Source of the DNA: Shimia litoralis
Lineage (GTDB): Bacteria; Pseudomonadota; Alphaproteobacteria; Rhodobacterales; Rhodobacteraceae
Assembly (NCBI RefSeq): GCF_005518135.1
Contig: NZ_SULI01000010.1
Location: 1-64,000 of the forward strand
Direction: 5' to 3'
Length of the DNA: 64,000 nucleotides
In this document: piece after piece, positions 26,634 through 33,885 of the stretch
How the letters are laid out: each line of letters opens with the position of its first letter
Position numbering within the stretch: the first letter of the stretch is position 1
Notes under the pieces: generated by a model
The model's input: only the letters and a program-made list of their open reading frames with translations
What the model was told of the DNA's origin: nothing
Databases searched by the model: none
Position numbers and translations under genes: made by a program

Positions 26634-27998
26634 TTAGTATCTCCCTTTCAGCGGACTAAGCGCCGAAATTTCGCGAATTTTTGCGCGCACGGCCCAGTCC
26701 GGGCCAAATCCGTACCGCGCCCAGCCAAGACTGTCCAGACGGGTATCAGCCGCTTCTTGAGGGCGATTCACCAATTCCAGCGCTTCAGCACGCAGAAGCA
26801 TCAGACTCGAGAGCAGGGCGGCGTTCTCATATTTCGCTGCGGTCGCAAGCTGCGGGTTGATCAAATTCAGGGCTTCTTGGCCGCGTCCCGCCGAAATGGC
26901 GTGGGCAGAAAGCTGGGTGGCAACAAAGGCGCGGTGTGGTCCGGCCAAGGGGGTTTGGCGAAATACGCGGTCTGCATACAAAAACTGTGTATGGGCTTGG
27001 GCCGAGTCATAAGATTGCAGTAGCCGCCCCATGGCATAATGGCTGAACCCAAGCCGATGGTCGCGCCAACCTTGTTGCTTGGCAATCTTTAGGGCGCGTG
27101 CTGCGGCATTCCTGCGTTCAGCCGCGCCGGATCCGGGGCCAAGCGCTGTTTGGACCGCATCAATCCATGTACGAGGTGTGGCAGGGAGTGGGTTGGAACT
27201 TAGCCGGCCGCCGCGCGGATTGATCAACGACAGGATTAACGGGAGACGCTGTGCAACTTGATTACGAGTCATGCCATTGGCCAGCGCGGGGTCATAATAC
27301 GCCCGCAGCACAGTCATATCAAATCCGGTTAAAACCGAATGCACATCATCATCATTAAAGACACTGTCCGAGAGACGATACAGGTCGTTCAATGGACCCA
27401 ATGCTTGGGCCAGTTCCTCGTGAAGGCAGTTGCGCACTTCTTGTGGGCTGGTGTCATTGGGCAAGAAAATCGCGAGGGTTTCGCGTTTTTTGAGCTGACC
27501 CCAGTCTGATTTTGCTGTGCGGCGCGACCCACGATACTGAGACAGGCTGGTGATGTTCGGGGCGACAAAACATGCCGCTTGCGGCAGGGCGCGGCTGATT
27601 TGGGAACGTGTGACGACTTCAATGGTGATGTTGGCGTCTTTTGCGCGTGTCTGGGTAATGTCGATACGGGCTTCGTTGCGCAAGCGATATAGCAAACGCG
27701 ACAAATCTGCGCTGAGGGTGGCGGGTGGTTTGCCAGTCACACGTACGGTGATCGGACCCTCAAACCGGGTCATTGCTGGCAAGGATCGCCCGCTTTCCAG
27801 CTTAAAACTCAGATCCAGAAAGTCGCGAGCTATATCGCGATTGGACCGTGTGGGGGCGCTGGGTTGGGGGACTGCGAACACCTTCATCGGCGGCAACGAT
27901 GTATCAGATATCTTGCCACGGGTCGGAGTTTCGCCGTCAGGTGTCGGCATACAGGCGCTTAGGGCCAAGCACAGAGGGATAAGGGTTCTACGTATCAA
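26634..27998 (-). CDS. DUF2927 lipoprotein
   Basis: 454 residues. The lipoprotein signal is MIRRTLIPLCLALSACMP (lipobox LSAC). The DUF2927 domain (about residues 55-260) carries RDFLDLSF, RFEGPITVRVTG, and the Glu-rich CLHEELAQALGPLNDL. HEELAQALG resembles a zincin-like HExxxQ motif, seen in DUF2927 proteins, though catalysis is not established. The C-terminal half (about 290-450) is helical with tetratricopeptide-like repeats. The stop is a few bases before the small membrane protein gene, and its start overlaps the acetyltransferase stop (ATGA), giving one operon. Confidence 0.83.
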   Translation of the reverse strand: MIRRTLIPLCLALSACMPTPDGETPTRGKISDTSLPPMKVFAVPQPSAPTRSNRDIARDFLDLSFKLESGRSLPAMTRFEGPITVRVTGKPPATLSADLSRLLYRLRNEARIDITQTRAKDANITIEVVTRSQISRALPQAACFVAPNITSLSQYRGSRRTAKSDWGQLKKRETLAIFLPNDTSPQEVRNCLHEELAQALGPLNDLYRLSDSVFNDDDVHSVLTGFDMTVLRAYYDPALANGMTRNQVAQRLPLILSLINPRGGRLSSNPLPATPRTWIDAVQTALGPGSGAAERRNAAARALKIAKQQGWRDHRLGFSHYAMGRLLQSYDSAQAHTQFLYADRVFRQTPLAGPHRAFVATQLSAHAISAGRGQEALNLINPQLATAAKYENAALLSSLMLLRAEALELVNRPQEAADTRLDSLGWARYGFGPDWAVRAKIREISALSPLKGRY

Positions 27999-28450
27999 GG
28001 TCTTTGGTACTTAATAAATGGAGTTAAGACCCCGATGCGGTCATAAAGTTTGCGCGCAGGGGCATTAAAATCTTGGGTCAGCCAATATACATTTGGGGCA
28101 CCCGCAGCGTCCGCCGCCTCATAGGCGGCTTCGATCAATTTGCGTCCGATACCCGTGCCACGGGAGTCTGGTGTGGCGTAAAGGTCTTGTAAATAACAGA
28201 CGTTTTCAACTTTCCAGCCGTGACGGTGAAACAGATAGTGGGTCAATCCCACAAGATGCCCGTCTTGTTCAGCAACCAAGCAAGAAAAATCCTGTGGGTC
28301 ATTTCCCATCAATCGAGCAAAGGTGGAGACATAGATTTCTTCGGGAAGAACGGTTTCATAGTATTCCAGATATCCGGTCCACAATATGCGCCACTGGGCT
28401 TCATCCGAGGCGCGCAAGGGGCGAATGACAATATCAGACTTGGTATTCAT
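27995..28450 (-). CDS. GNAT-family N-acetyltransferase
   Basis: 151 residues with the GNAT fold: IVIRPLRASDEAQWRILW at the start, the acetyl-CoA loop DSRGTGIGRKLIEAA (R/Q-x-x-G-x-G/A) at about 95, and the C-terminal strand PNVYWLTQDFNAPARKLYDRIG. The family acetylates amines such as polyamines, aminoglycosides or protein N-termini; the substrate cannot be told. The frame extends to 28492; ATG 28450 (MNTKSD) fits the family N-terminus best, with ATG 28462 as the alternative. It is the first gene of the operon that continues into the DUF2927 lipoprotein, with a four-base overlap. Confidence 0.82.
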   Translation of the reverse strand: MNTKSDIVIRPLRASDEAQWRILWTGYLEYYETVLPEEIYVSTFARLMGNDPQDFSCLVAEQDGHLVGLTHYLFHRHGWKVENVCYLQDLYATPDSRGTGIGRKLIEAAYEAADAAGAPNVYWLTQDFNAPARKLYDRIGVLTPFIKYQRP

Positions 28451-28621
28451 GTGATCCGCCATTCTGTGCTGAAGCTCGGGTTCGAAAACCATACAGGGAA
28501 ATTTGGGGCAAGAATAAGACGGAATTGCGTGAAAAGAAAAGCCTGATCGCGAGAGTTCTGATTGGAAATGCGGTGATTTCCCGTTATGTTTGTAACAAAT
28601 AATAATCGGGTGCCCTGTTTT

Positions 28622-28717
28622 ATGAGTGTGTTTCGAAATCGTGGCGTGGAAGTGTTGATAGACACCACGAAGCCGCAGAATTTGATATTGCAGGGTGTCA
28701 AATTCCTAGAGGGATGA
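28622..28717 (+). CDS. Putative 31-residue leader peptide overlapping the next gene
   Basis: An ATG at 28622 opens a frame of 31 codons (MSVFRNRGVEVLID, then TTKPQNLILQGVKFLEG) whose TGA overlaps the next start as ATGA. The downstream gene has no ribosome site at a proper distance, so coupling through this peptide would explain its translation. Alternatively a frameshift split one longer gene. The evidence is only positional. Confidence 0.35.
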   Translation: MSVFRNRGVEVLIDTTKPQNLILQGVKFLEG

Positions 28718-29298
28718 TTGAACTGGTTGAGGCCTATGCGCGATTGGATGTGGCTAGAGAGCTGACGTTTGACGAAACTGCCAAATTGGCCGAACTTCAA
28801 TCCTCAGAGATTGTCAGAACCATTCGCGCCTCGGCAGAGATTGGCGCGGCTGGTCGTCAAAAGCGCAAGGAATACAAAGAACGTCAGGCAGAAAAATATG
28901 CCAAATCCCAGCGAGACGCGTTTGGTGAGGAAACTGCAGCTGCCGAGGTCGATGTTGATGGTCTTACAATCCGAGATGTTGGTGCCCCAGAAATGTGGGT
29001 TGCGGCCGAAGGTGCAGGCAGCGCATCCGCTTTGTCAACTGCTGAGGAAGTCCCCGATCTATCAATATCCAGCGATGTTGCCGTAGAGATAGAAGAAAAT
29101 TTTGTCACCATTCGGATGACGGATGGAACTGTCATGCGGCTACGTGGGAATAGGGCGGACATTTTTCGTGAGAAAATGGCAGACCTGACGCTCGAAATGC
29201 CAGTTGTGCAGATGAAAGCCTTGTCAGATCAGACAAAATTACCGGTACGTACAATCGAAAGTGTCATTGCCGCACTTCAGGCGATGCGGCGGCAATGA
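28714..29298 (+). CDS. Hypothetical soluble protein with Lys/Arg-rich helical middle
   Basis: 194 residues, no signal peptide or membrane segment. A helical N-terminus (ELTFDETAKLAELQSSEI) leads into a basic stretch GRQKRKEYKERQAEKYAK, an acidic Ala/Val part, and a C-terminal domain with VEIEENFVTIRMTDGTVMRLRG and LPVRTIESVIAALQAMRRQ. No family was recognised. The ATG has no well-placed ribosome site and overlaps a short upstream frame (28622-28717). It stands alone on the plus strand between minus-strand genes. Codon use looks like that of the neighbours, so it is probably expressed. Confidence 0.6.
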   Translation: MIELVEAYARLDVARELTFDETAKLAELQSSEIVRTIRASAEIGAAGRQKRKEYKERQAEKYAKSQRDAFGEETAAAEVDVDGLTIRDVGAPEMWVAAEGAGSASALSTAEEVPDLSISSDVAVEIEENFVTIRMTDGTVMRLRGNRADIFREKMADLTLEMPVVQMKALSDQTKLPVRTIESVIAALQAMRRQ

Positions 29299-29328
29299 TC
29301 TGTTATTATGCGGATTCTTTGATCCAGA

Positions 29329-30168
29329 TTACCGCTTCGCGCGCGCCATGAATGCCAAACGTTCAAACAAGTGAACGTCCTGTTCGTTCTTGAGCAACGC
29401 GCCATGCAATTTCGGCAAGGCGTTTGCCCCGTCGCGCCTCAGGTCTTCGGCATCCAAATCTTCTGCAAGCAACAGCTTGAGCCAATCCAGAACCTCGGAT
29501 GTCGAGGGTTTCTTTTTCAAACCAGACGTATCGCGGATTTCATAGAATTGCGTCAGGGCGGTCGTCAGCAATTGTTCCTTGATGCCAGGGTGGTGCACTT
29601 CGACAATTGCGCGCATCGTGTCAGCGTCCGGAAAGCGGATATAGTGAAAGAAACAGCGTCGCAGAAATGCGTCAGGCAGTTCTTTTTCATTGTTGGAGGT
29701 GATGATCATGATCGGGCGGTTCTTTGCCTTGATCGTTTCACCTGTTTCGTAGACGTGGAACTCCATCTTATCGAGTTCCTGCAACAGATCGTTGGGAAAC
29801 TCGATGTCGGCTTTGTCAATTTCATCAATCAGCAGGACGATTTTTTCATCTGCATCAAAGGCTTCCCAGAGCTTGCCCTTTTTGATGTAGTTTTTCACGT
29901 CATGCACACGTTCGTCGCCCAGTTGGCTGTCACGCAGGCGCGACACGGCATCATACTCGTACAAACCTTGCTGGGCTTTGGTGGTGGATTTGATGTTCCA
30001 CTCGATCATGCGCAGCCCCAGAGAGGCCGCAACCTGTTTGGCCAGCTCGGTTTTGCCTGTGCCTGGTTCGCCTTTGACGAGCAATGGCCGTTCCAGTGCA
30101 ACAGCCGCGTTGACCGCCACGGTCAGATCGTCGGTTGCCACGTATGACTTGGTGCCTTCGAATTTCAT
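29329..30168 (-). CDS. MoxR-type AAA+ ATPase (CoxD-like)
   Basis: 279 residues from the ATG at 30168 (AGGAAA upstream). Walker A is KGEPGTGKTELAKQVA (about 39), Walker B LLIDEIDKADIEFPNDLLQ, sensor 1 MIITSNNEKELPDAFLRRC with the arginine finger nearby, and the start MKFEGTKSYVATDDLTVAVN is the CoxD/MoxR-family N-terminus. Such ATPases use ATP to remodel metalloenzyme complexes together with a CoxE-type VWA protein, one of which is encoded at 25272-26456. Four unrelated small genes lie between the two, so the pair is not in a single tight operon here. Confidence 0.88.
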   Translation of the reverse strand: MKFEGTKSYVATDDLTVAVNAAVALERPLLVKGEPGTGKTELAKQVAASLGLRMIEWNIKSTTKAQQGLYEYDAVSRLRDSQLGDERVHDVKNYIKKGKLWEAFDADEKIVLLIDEIDKADIEFPNDLLQELDKMEFHVYETGETIKAKNRPIMIITSNNEKELPDAFLRRCFFHYIRFPDADTMRAIVEVHHPGIKEQLLTTALTQFYEIRDTSGLKKKPSTSEVLDWLKLLLAEDLDAEDLRRDGANALPKLHGALLKNEQDVHLFERLAFMARAKR

Positions 30169-30352
30169 GAAAATTTCCTGCATGTGATCACTTGTTAGGC
30201 AGCACAGTATCTCGAACAAAATTTCACCGCAATGACATGCTAGGGGTAGTGACAATCCCGTGGCGCTGCGTTACATGCCGGAGCTATGAGAGGGGGGCTC
30301 GATGTCTGATGACACTATGTTCGCGGATGTCGACCACACAGAGGGAGCAGAT

Positions 30353-30775
30353 ATGAAAGCTGAATCTTTCCTGCCCGACGATTACCGTCCAGCAGAAGAT
30401 GAACCATTCATGAATGACCGGCAGATCGAGTATTTCCGCCGGAAGTTGAATAATTGGCGTGAAGAACTGTTGGCTGGCAGCCGGGATACAATTGAAGGAC
30501 TGCAAGACAGTACCCGCAATATTCCTGATGTTGCAGACCGCGCTTCGGAAGAAACCGATCGGGCGCTTGAACTGCGCACGCGGGATCGCCAGCGCAAGCT
30601 TGTCGCAAAAATCGACTCTGCTATCCGTCGCCTTGACGAGGGCGAGTATGGGTATTGCGAAGTCACAGGCGAGCCAATCTCGCTGAAACGTCTCGATGCA
30701 CGTCCGATTGCAACCATGAGTTTGGAAGCACAGGAACGTCACGAACGGCGTGAAAAAGTGCACCGCGACGACTGA
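30353..30775 (+). CDS. dksA: RNA polymerase-binding transcription factor DksA (zinc-poor type)
   Basis: 140 residues from the ATG at 30353, preceded by GGGAG; the frame extends to 30302 but MKAESFLPDDYRPAEDE is the conserved start. A coiled coil (about residues 20-90) carries DRASEETDRALELR, whose acidic DxxDxA-like tip inserts into the polymerase secondary channel. The zinc-finger region reads YGYCEVTGEPI, then IATMSLEAQERHE: of the four Cys in E. coli DksA only the first remains, the others being Thr, Ser and Ala. This matches the Rhodobacter-type DksA that works without zinc. It acts with ppGpp at stable-RNA promoters. A strong terminator follows. Confidence 0.9.
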   Translation: MKAESFLPDDYRPAEDEPFMNDRQIEYFRRKLNNWREELLAGSRDTIEGLQDSTRNIPDVADRASEETDRALELRTRDRQRKLVAKIDSAIRRLDEGEYGYCEVTGEPISLKRLDARPIATMSLEAQERHERREKVHRDD

Positions 30776-30803
30776 TCCGATCACAAAATGCAAAAACTAT
30801 GAG

Positions 30804-30829
30804 CGCCGGGGTTTTGCCCCGGCGTTTTT
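30804..30829 (+). terminator. Rho-independent terminator after dksA
   Basis: CGCCGGGG, loop TTTTG, CCCCGGCG, then five T. The stem is a perfect 8 bp GC duplex, 28 bases after the dksA stop and 18 bases before the monooxygenase start, so dksA should be its own transcript. Confidence 0.9.
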
Positions 30830-30846
30830 CGTTCCAAAAGGTTGCC

Positions 30847-32025
30847 ATGGATATATCGGGACTCAATACGATCGTGATTGGCGCTGGCATTGGCGGGTTG
30901 ACTGCGGCTCTGGCGCTGCGGGCCAAAGGGGCTCAGGTCACGGTGCTGGAACAAGCTGCAGAGATCACCGAGGTCGGAGCCGGCATACAAGTCAGCCCAA
31001 ACGGGTTTGTGGTTCTCAAGGCACTGGGCTTGGGACCAGAGTTTGAAGCCGTCGCCGTGCGCGGGCAGGCCGTTGAATTGCGCGACTACCGGCATGGGCG
31101 ACTGGTCACGCGTCTTGATCTCGGGCTCTTGGATGATGATCAGCCCTATTTCTTTGTGCATCGGGCAGATTTGATTGATTTGCTCGCGGATGCGGTGCGC
31201 AAAGCCGGAATTCGCGTGCGGCTGCTGCAAACAGTTGACCGCGTCGATGTCGGGCAGGCACCTGTTGTCCATATGACAAATGGGGCAAAGTTCTCTGCAG
31301 ACCTCGTGATAGGGGCGGATGGGCTACACTCAAAACTGCGGCCCAGTTTGAATGGTACATCGGCACCGTTTTTCACACGCCAAGTGGCGTGGCGCGCTAC
31401 CGTTCCAAACGTGATGGATCACCCGGAAATTGCCTGTGTGCATATGGGACCGCGCCAACATCTGGTCAGCTATCCATTGCGTGGCGGGGACCTTGTGAAT
31501 TTGGTCGCGGTTCAGGAACGCAGCGAATGGGCGGATGAGGGTTGGGCGCACACGGATGATCCCGACAACGTGCGTGCCGCGTTTTCAGGGTTCGGCGGTA
31601 TGGCGGCCAAGTGCCTGGCTCAGGTGTCCGAGGTCGGGCTTTGGGGGTTGTTCCGGCATCCGGTCGCAAAGGTCTGGCATCAAGATCACTGTGCGCTGTT
31701 GGGCGATGCTGCCCATCCAACCTTGCCGTTTATGGCACAGGGCGCGGTTATGGCGATCGAAGATGCATGGGTTCTGGCGGATGCGTTGGGGCGCGCGCCA
31801 GACATGGAAATGGGGTTGGCGCGGTATCAGGCACGCCGTTATTCACGCGTTTCCAAGGTCGTCGAAACGGCGAGCAAAAACGCGTGGAAATACCACCTGT
31901 CGTTCCCGCCGTTGCGGATGGCTGCCCATTTGGGATTGCGTATGGGCTCCGCAGTTGCGCCAGAAAAACTGTTGCATCAGTTCGATTGGATTTATCGCCA
32001 CGATGTGACGCAAGAAGACCAGTAA
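30847..32025 (+). CDS. FAD-dependent monooxygenase (salicylate/3-hydroxybenzoate hydroxylase type)
   Basis: 392 residues. The Rossmann FAD motif is IVIGAGIGGLTAALAL, the second FAD motif GADGLHSKLRP, and the third GDAAHPTLPFMAQGAVMAIED, all canonical for class A flavoprotein monooxygenases. It uses NAD(P)H and O2 to hydroxylate an aromatic or similar ring. The length and the PYFFVHRADLIDLLADA block resemble 3-hydroxybenzoate 6-hydroxylases and salicylate hydroxylases, but no aromatic-degradation gene is adjacent, so the substrate is open. The frame start upstream at 30799 runs through the dksA terminator and is not used; AAAGG precedes the ATG at 30847. Confidence 0.85.
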   Translation: MDISGLNTIVIGAGIGGLTAALALRAKGAQVTVLEQAAEITEVGAGIQVSPNGFVVLKALGLGPEFEAVAVRGQAVELRDYRHGRLVTRLDLGLLDDDQPYFFVHRADLIDLLADAVRKAGIRVRLLQTVDRVDVGQAPVVHMTNGAKFSADLVIGADGLHSKLRPSLNGTSAPFFTRQVAWRATVPNVMDHPEIACVHMGPRQHLVSYPLRGGDLVNLVAVQERSEWADEGWAHTDDPDNVRAAFSGFGGMAAKCLAQVSEVGLWGLFRHPVAKVWHQDHCALLGDAAHPTLPFMAQGAVMAIEDAWVLADALGRAPDMEMGLARYQARRYSRVSKVVETASKNAWKYHLSFPPLRMAAHLGLRMGSAVAPEKLLHQFDWIYRHDVTQEDQ

Positions 32026-32053
32026 CAGGCGCCGCGTTTTGGCGTGCCCTGAC

Positions 32054-32833
32054 TTATGCGTCCAATTCCACCCAGACGGGAACGTGGTCTGACGGCTTTT
32101 CGCGCGCACGTATATCTTTGTCTATCTGACAGTCGCGCAACAGATCGGCACATTGCGGGCTTAGCAAAAAGTGATCAATGCGAATACCGTCGTCTTTGTT
32201 CCAAGCACCGGCTTGATAATCCCAAAATGAATAATGACCTGGGCCGTGGGTGCGGGCGCGGAACGCTTCGGTGAACCCAAGGTTCAAGATGCGCCTGTAA
32301 GCCGCGCGGCTTTCAGGGCGGGCCAGCGCGTCTTGCTGCCATACCTCGGGGCGCTTTGCGTCTTCGTCTTGGGGGATGATATTGTAATCCCCTGCCATCA
32401 AAAAGGGTTCCTCCGCCGCCAAAAGGTCCTGCGCACGTGCGTGTAGTCGTTCCATCCATGCAAGCTTGTAGTCGTACTTTGGTCCGGGGCAGGGGTTGCC
32501 ATTCGGCAAGTACAGGCCACAGACGCGCACGGGTGTGTCGCCCATCACGGTCGCTTCGATCCAGCGGGCCTGTTCGTCACTCTCATCTCCGGGAAGTCCC
32601 CGCGTAACATCCTCTAGCGGCAGCTTCGATAGAATGGCCACGCCGTTAAAGCTCTTTTGACCGTGTGTTTCGACGCTATATCCACGATCTTCAAAGATTT
32701 CGCGCGGGAACCCTTCGTCTACTGATTTGATTTCCTGCAATAGAACGACGTCTGGCTGCGCTTCATCAAGCCATTCAGGGAGTGCATTTATTCGAGCCTT
32801 GATGCCGTTGATGTTGAAGGTGGCGATTTTCAT
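32054..32833 (-). CDS. xthA: Exodeoxyribonuclease III / AP endonuclease
   Basis: 259 residues from the ATG at 32833 (AGGAGC upstream). It has the exonuclease-endonuclease-phosphatase fold: MKIATFNINGIKARI with the first Asn, LLQEIKS with the metal-binding Glu, GLYLPNGNPCPG, GDYNIIPQDEDAKRP (Asp and Asn), and the C-terminal RIDHFLLSPQ plus KPSDHVPVW with the catalytic Asp-His. It cleaves DNA 5' of abasic sites in base-excision repair. The frame continues upstream to 32971 without family similarity. The gene stands alone between two plus-strand units. Confidence 0.92.
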   Translation of the reverse strand: MKIATFNINGIKARINALPEWLDEAQPDVVLLQEIKSVDEGFPREIFEDRGYSVETHGQKSFNGVAILSKLPLEDVTRGLPGDESDEQARWIEATVMGDTPVRVCGLYLPNGNPCPGPKYDYKLAWMERLHARAQDLLAAEEPFLMAGDYNIIPQDEDAKRPEVWQQDALARPESRAAYRRILNLGFTEAFRARTHGPGHYSFWDYQAGAWNKDDGIRIDHFLLSPQCADLLRDCQIDKDIRAREKPSDHVPVWVELDA

Positions 32834-33259
32834 GGCGCGCTCCTGACCAAATTTCCAGAGTATCTTTGTGTATCTCGCAAGCGGATGCCACTGGCAAGAC
32901 GTGCTATTCGTTAACTCTTGGTAAATATTTGTCGCACAGCAACCAGTGGGGCGTTCGGAGTGCGGTCGCAAAGCGGCGCGAATCTTGCCATCCGATTCCC
33001 CAATTTCCGGTCAAAAACCGTGCCTCTGAAGTGCAACTTTTACGTGTGTATTTTGAAATGTGGCACAAATTAGGCATAAATACGGCCAAATTTTGAAAAA
33101 AATTTCTCACAATTTAACAGTTCATAAACAATGGGTTAGTGTGACTTTTTGTGTTGTGTGAATTTGAGATAAGCACCAATAGCGAGAAAAATTGTTTTGC
33201 AAGACCCGTTATACGTGCAATCCTGATGGTGCTCAAAACTTCAACCTGGAGGGTATCAA
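32834..33259. other. 426-base AT-rich intergenic region upstream of the MFTSGL gene
   Basis: No supported gene. It is clearly richer in A/T than the coding flanks, especially 33050-33200, and separates the divergent xthA gene from the repeat-protein operon. It contains the candidate promoter listed next and a single TTAA-N7-TAAA match near 32911 that is too weak to call a CtrA site. Confidence 0.6.
33164..33192 (+). promoter_or_regulatory. Candidate sigma-70-type promoter of the MFTSGL operon
   Basis: TTGAGA (five of six to TTGACA), 17 bases, then AAAAAT (four of six to TATAAT), in an AT-rich setting 68 bases ahead of the start codon. The -10 match is poor, so this is one of several possible promoters. 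The ribosome site GGAGGG at 33248-33253, six bases ahead of the ATG, is strong. Confidence 0.3.
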
Positions 33260-33823
33260 ATGCTCGCTCAAAAATCTGTCGAAATGGTTAATGAAACGTT
33301 TGCAAACCGTGCGCTGCCACGCTCGGGAACCAGTCTGCATGATGGTCTCAATACTGAGATGTTTACGTCAGGTTTGTCGCCTGAAATGGCAACGGATGCG
33401 TTGACCGGAGATGGCGCAGAAATGTTTACATCTGGTCTGGTCCAAATGTTCACATCCGGACTTGCACCAACCGGCACAGCGCAATCGATCTCTGGTGAAG
33501 GCCTTGAAATGTTTACTTCAGGCTTGGCTGCAAGCGGCAATTCGGCCGACAGCGGTGACGCGGTCGAAATGTTCACATCCGGTTTGGTACAGATGTTTAC
33601 GTCCGGTCTTGCGCCGACATCACAAGCCCAAGCAACAGCAGGCGAAGGCCTTGAAATGTTCACGTCTGGCCTTTCGGCAACAGGGACATCAACAGAAAGC
33701 GGAGATGCTGTCGAGATGTTTACCTCTGGCTTGGTACAGATGTTCACATCGGGGTTGGCCCCTCAGGCCACTGTTCAAGCCCAAGCAGGGGAAGGCGCAG
33801 AGCTTTTCACTTCTGGTCTCTGA
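33260..33823 (+). CDS. MFTSGL-repeat protein, candidate multi-core precursor peptide
   Basis: 187 residues with no Cys, signal peptide or membrane segment. After a 33-residue lead part come nine MFTSGL and a final LFTSGL that is the C-terminus (starts at residues 34, 55, 63, 84, 104, 112, 133, 153, 161, 182). Three larger units of 49 residues can be seen, each with a VQ-linked doublet (MFTSGLVQMFTSGL) and singles preceded by Glu (GEGLE or GDAVE). Spacers are Ala/Thr/Ser/Gln-rich. The ribosome site GGAGGG is strong. Next come a hairpin, a 358-residue unknown protein and an EamA transporter. A repeated, excisable or modified core peptide is my inference; a structural or scaffold repeat is the alternative. 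Confidence 0.85.
   Translation: MLAQKSVEMVNETFANRALPRSGTSLHDGLNTEMFTSGLSPEMATDALTGDGAEMFTSGLVQMFTSGLAPTGTAQSISGEGLEMFTSGLAASGNSADSGDAVEMFTSGLVQMFTSGLAPTSQAQATAGEGLEMFTSGLSATGTSTESGDAVEMFTSGLVQMFTSGLAPQATVQAQAGEGAELFTSGL
33359..33823 (+). repeat. Ten-copy array of (M/L)FTSGL codons with a 147-base higher-order period
   Basis: The hexapeptide codons recur at three spacings: VQ-linked (24 bases), 60 or 63 bases, and an overall period of 147 bases (49 codons). No two of the ten 18-base copies have the same sequence (Phe ttt/ttc, Thr acg/aca/act/acc, Ser tca/tct/tcc/tcg, Gly ggt/gga/ggc/ggg, Leu ttg/ctg/ctt/ctc). The repeat therefore survives at the protein level, not as recent DNA duplication. 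Confidence 0.9.
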
Positions 33824-33842
33824 ACCACGATCTCAGGGAACG

Positions 33843-33866
33843 GGGCGCGTATGGAGCGCGCCCTTT
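33843..33866 (+). terminator. Possible attenuator hairpin between MFTSGL gene and next gene
   Basis: GGGCGCG, loop TATGGAG, CGCGCCC, then TTT and AGAA. The stem is 7 bp of pure GC, 20 bases after the repeat-gene stop and 20 bases before the next start. The short T run suggests partial termination, which would leave more message for the first gene than for the two downstream. Confidence 0.5.
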
Positions 33867-33885
33867 AGAATAAAGGGAAATATCC

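Noticed and set aside
32911-32925. CtrA-type TTAA-N7-TTAA box
   Set aside because: Only the first half matches (TTAA-N7-TAAA) and it is over 300 bases from the repeat gene.
33268-33747. 159-residue minus-strand frame with repeated VNIS motifs
   Set aside because: It is the reverse reading of the MFTSGL repeats. The repeated pattern is a by-product of the plus-strand array.
33359-33823. Possible CRISPR-like array
   Set aside because: Repeat units are 18 bases with heavy synonymous variation, are in frame with a coding sequence, and spacers are not unique in a CRISPR manner.
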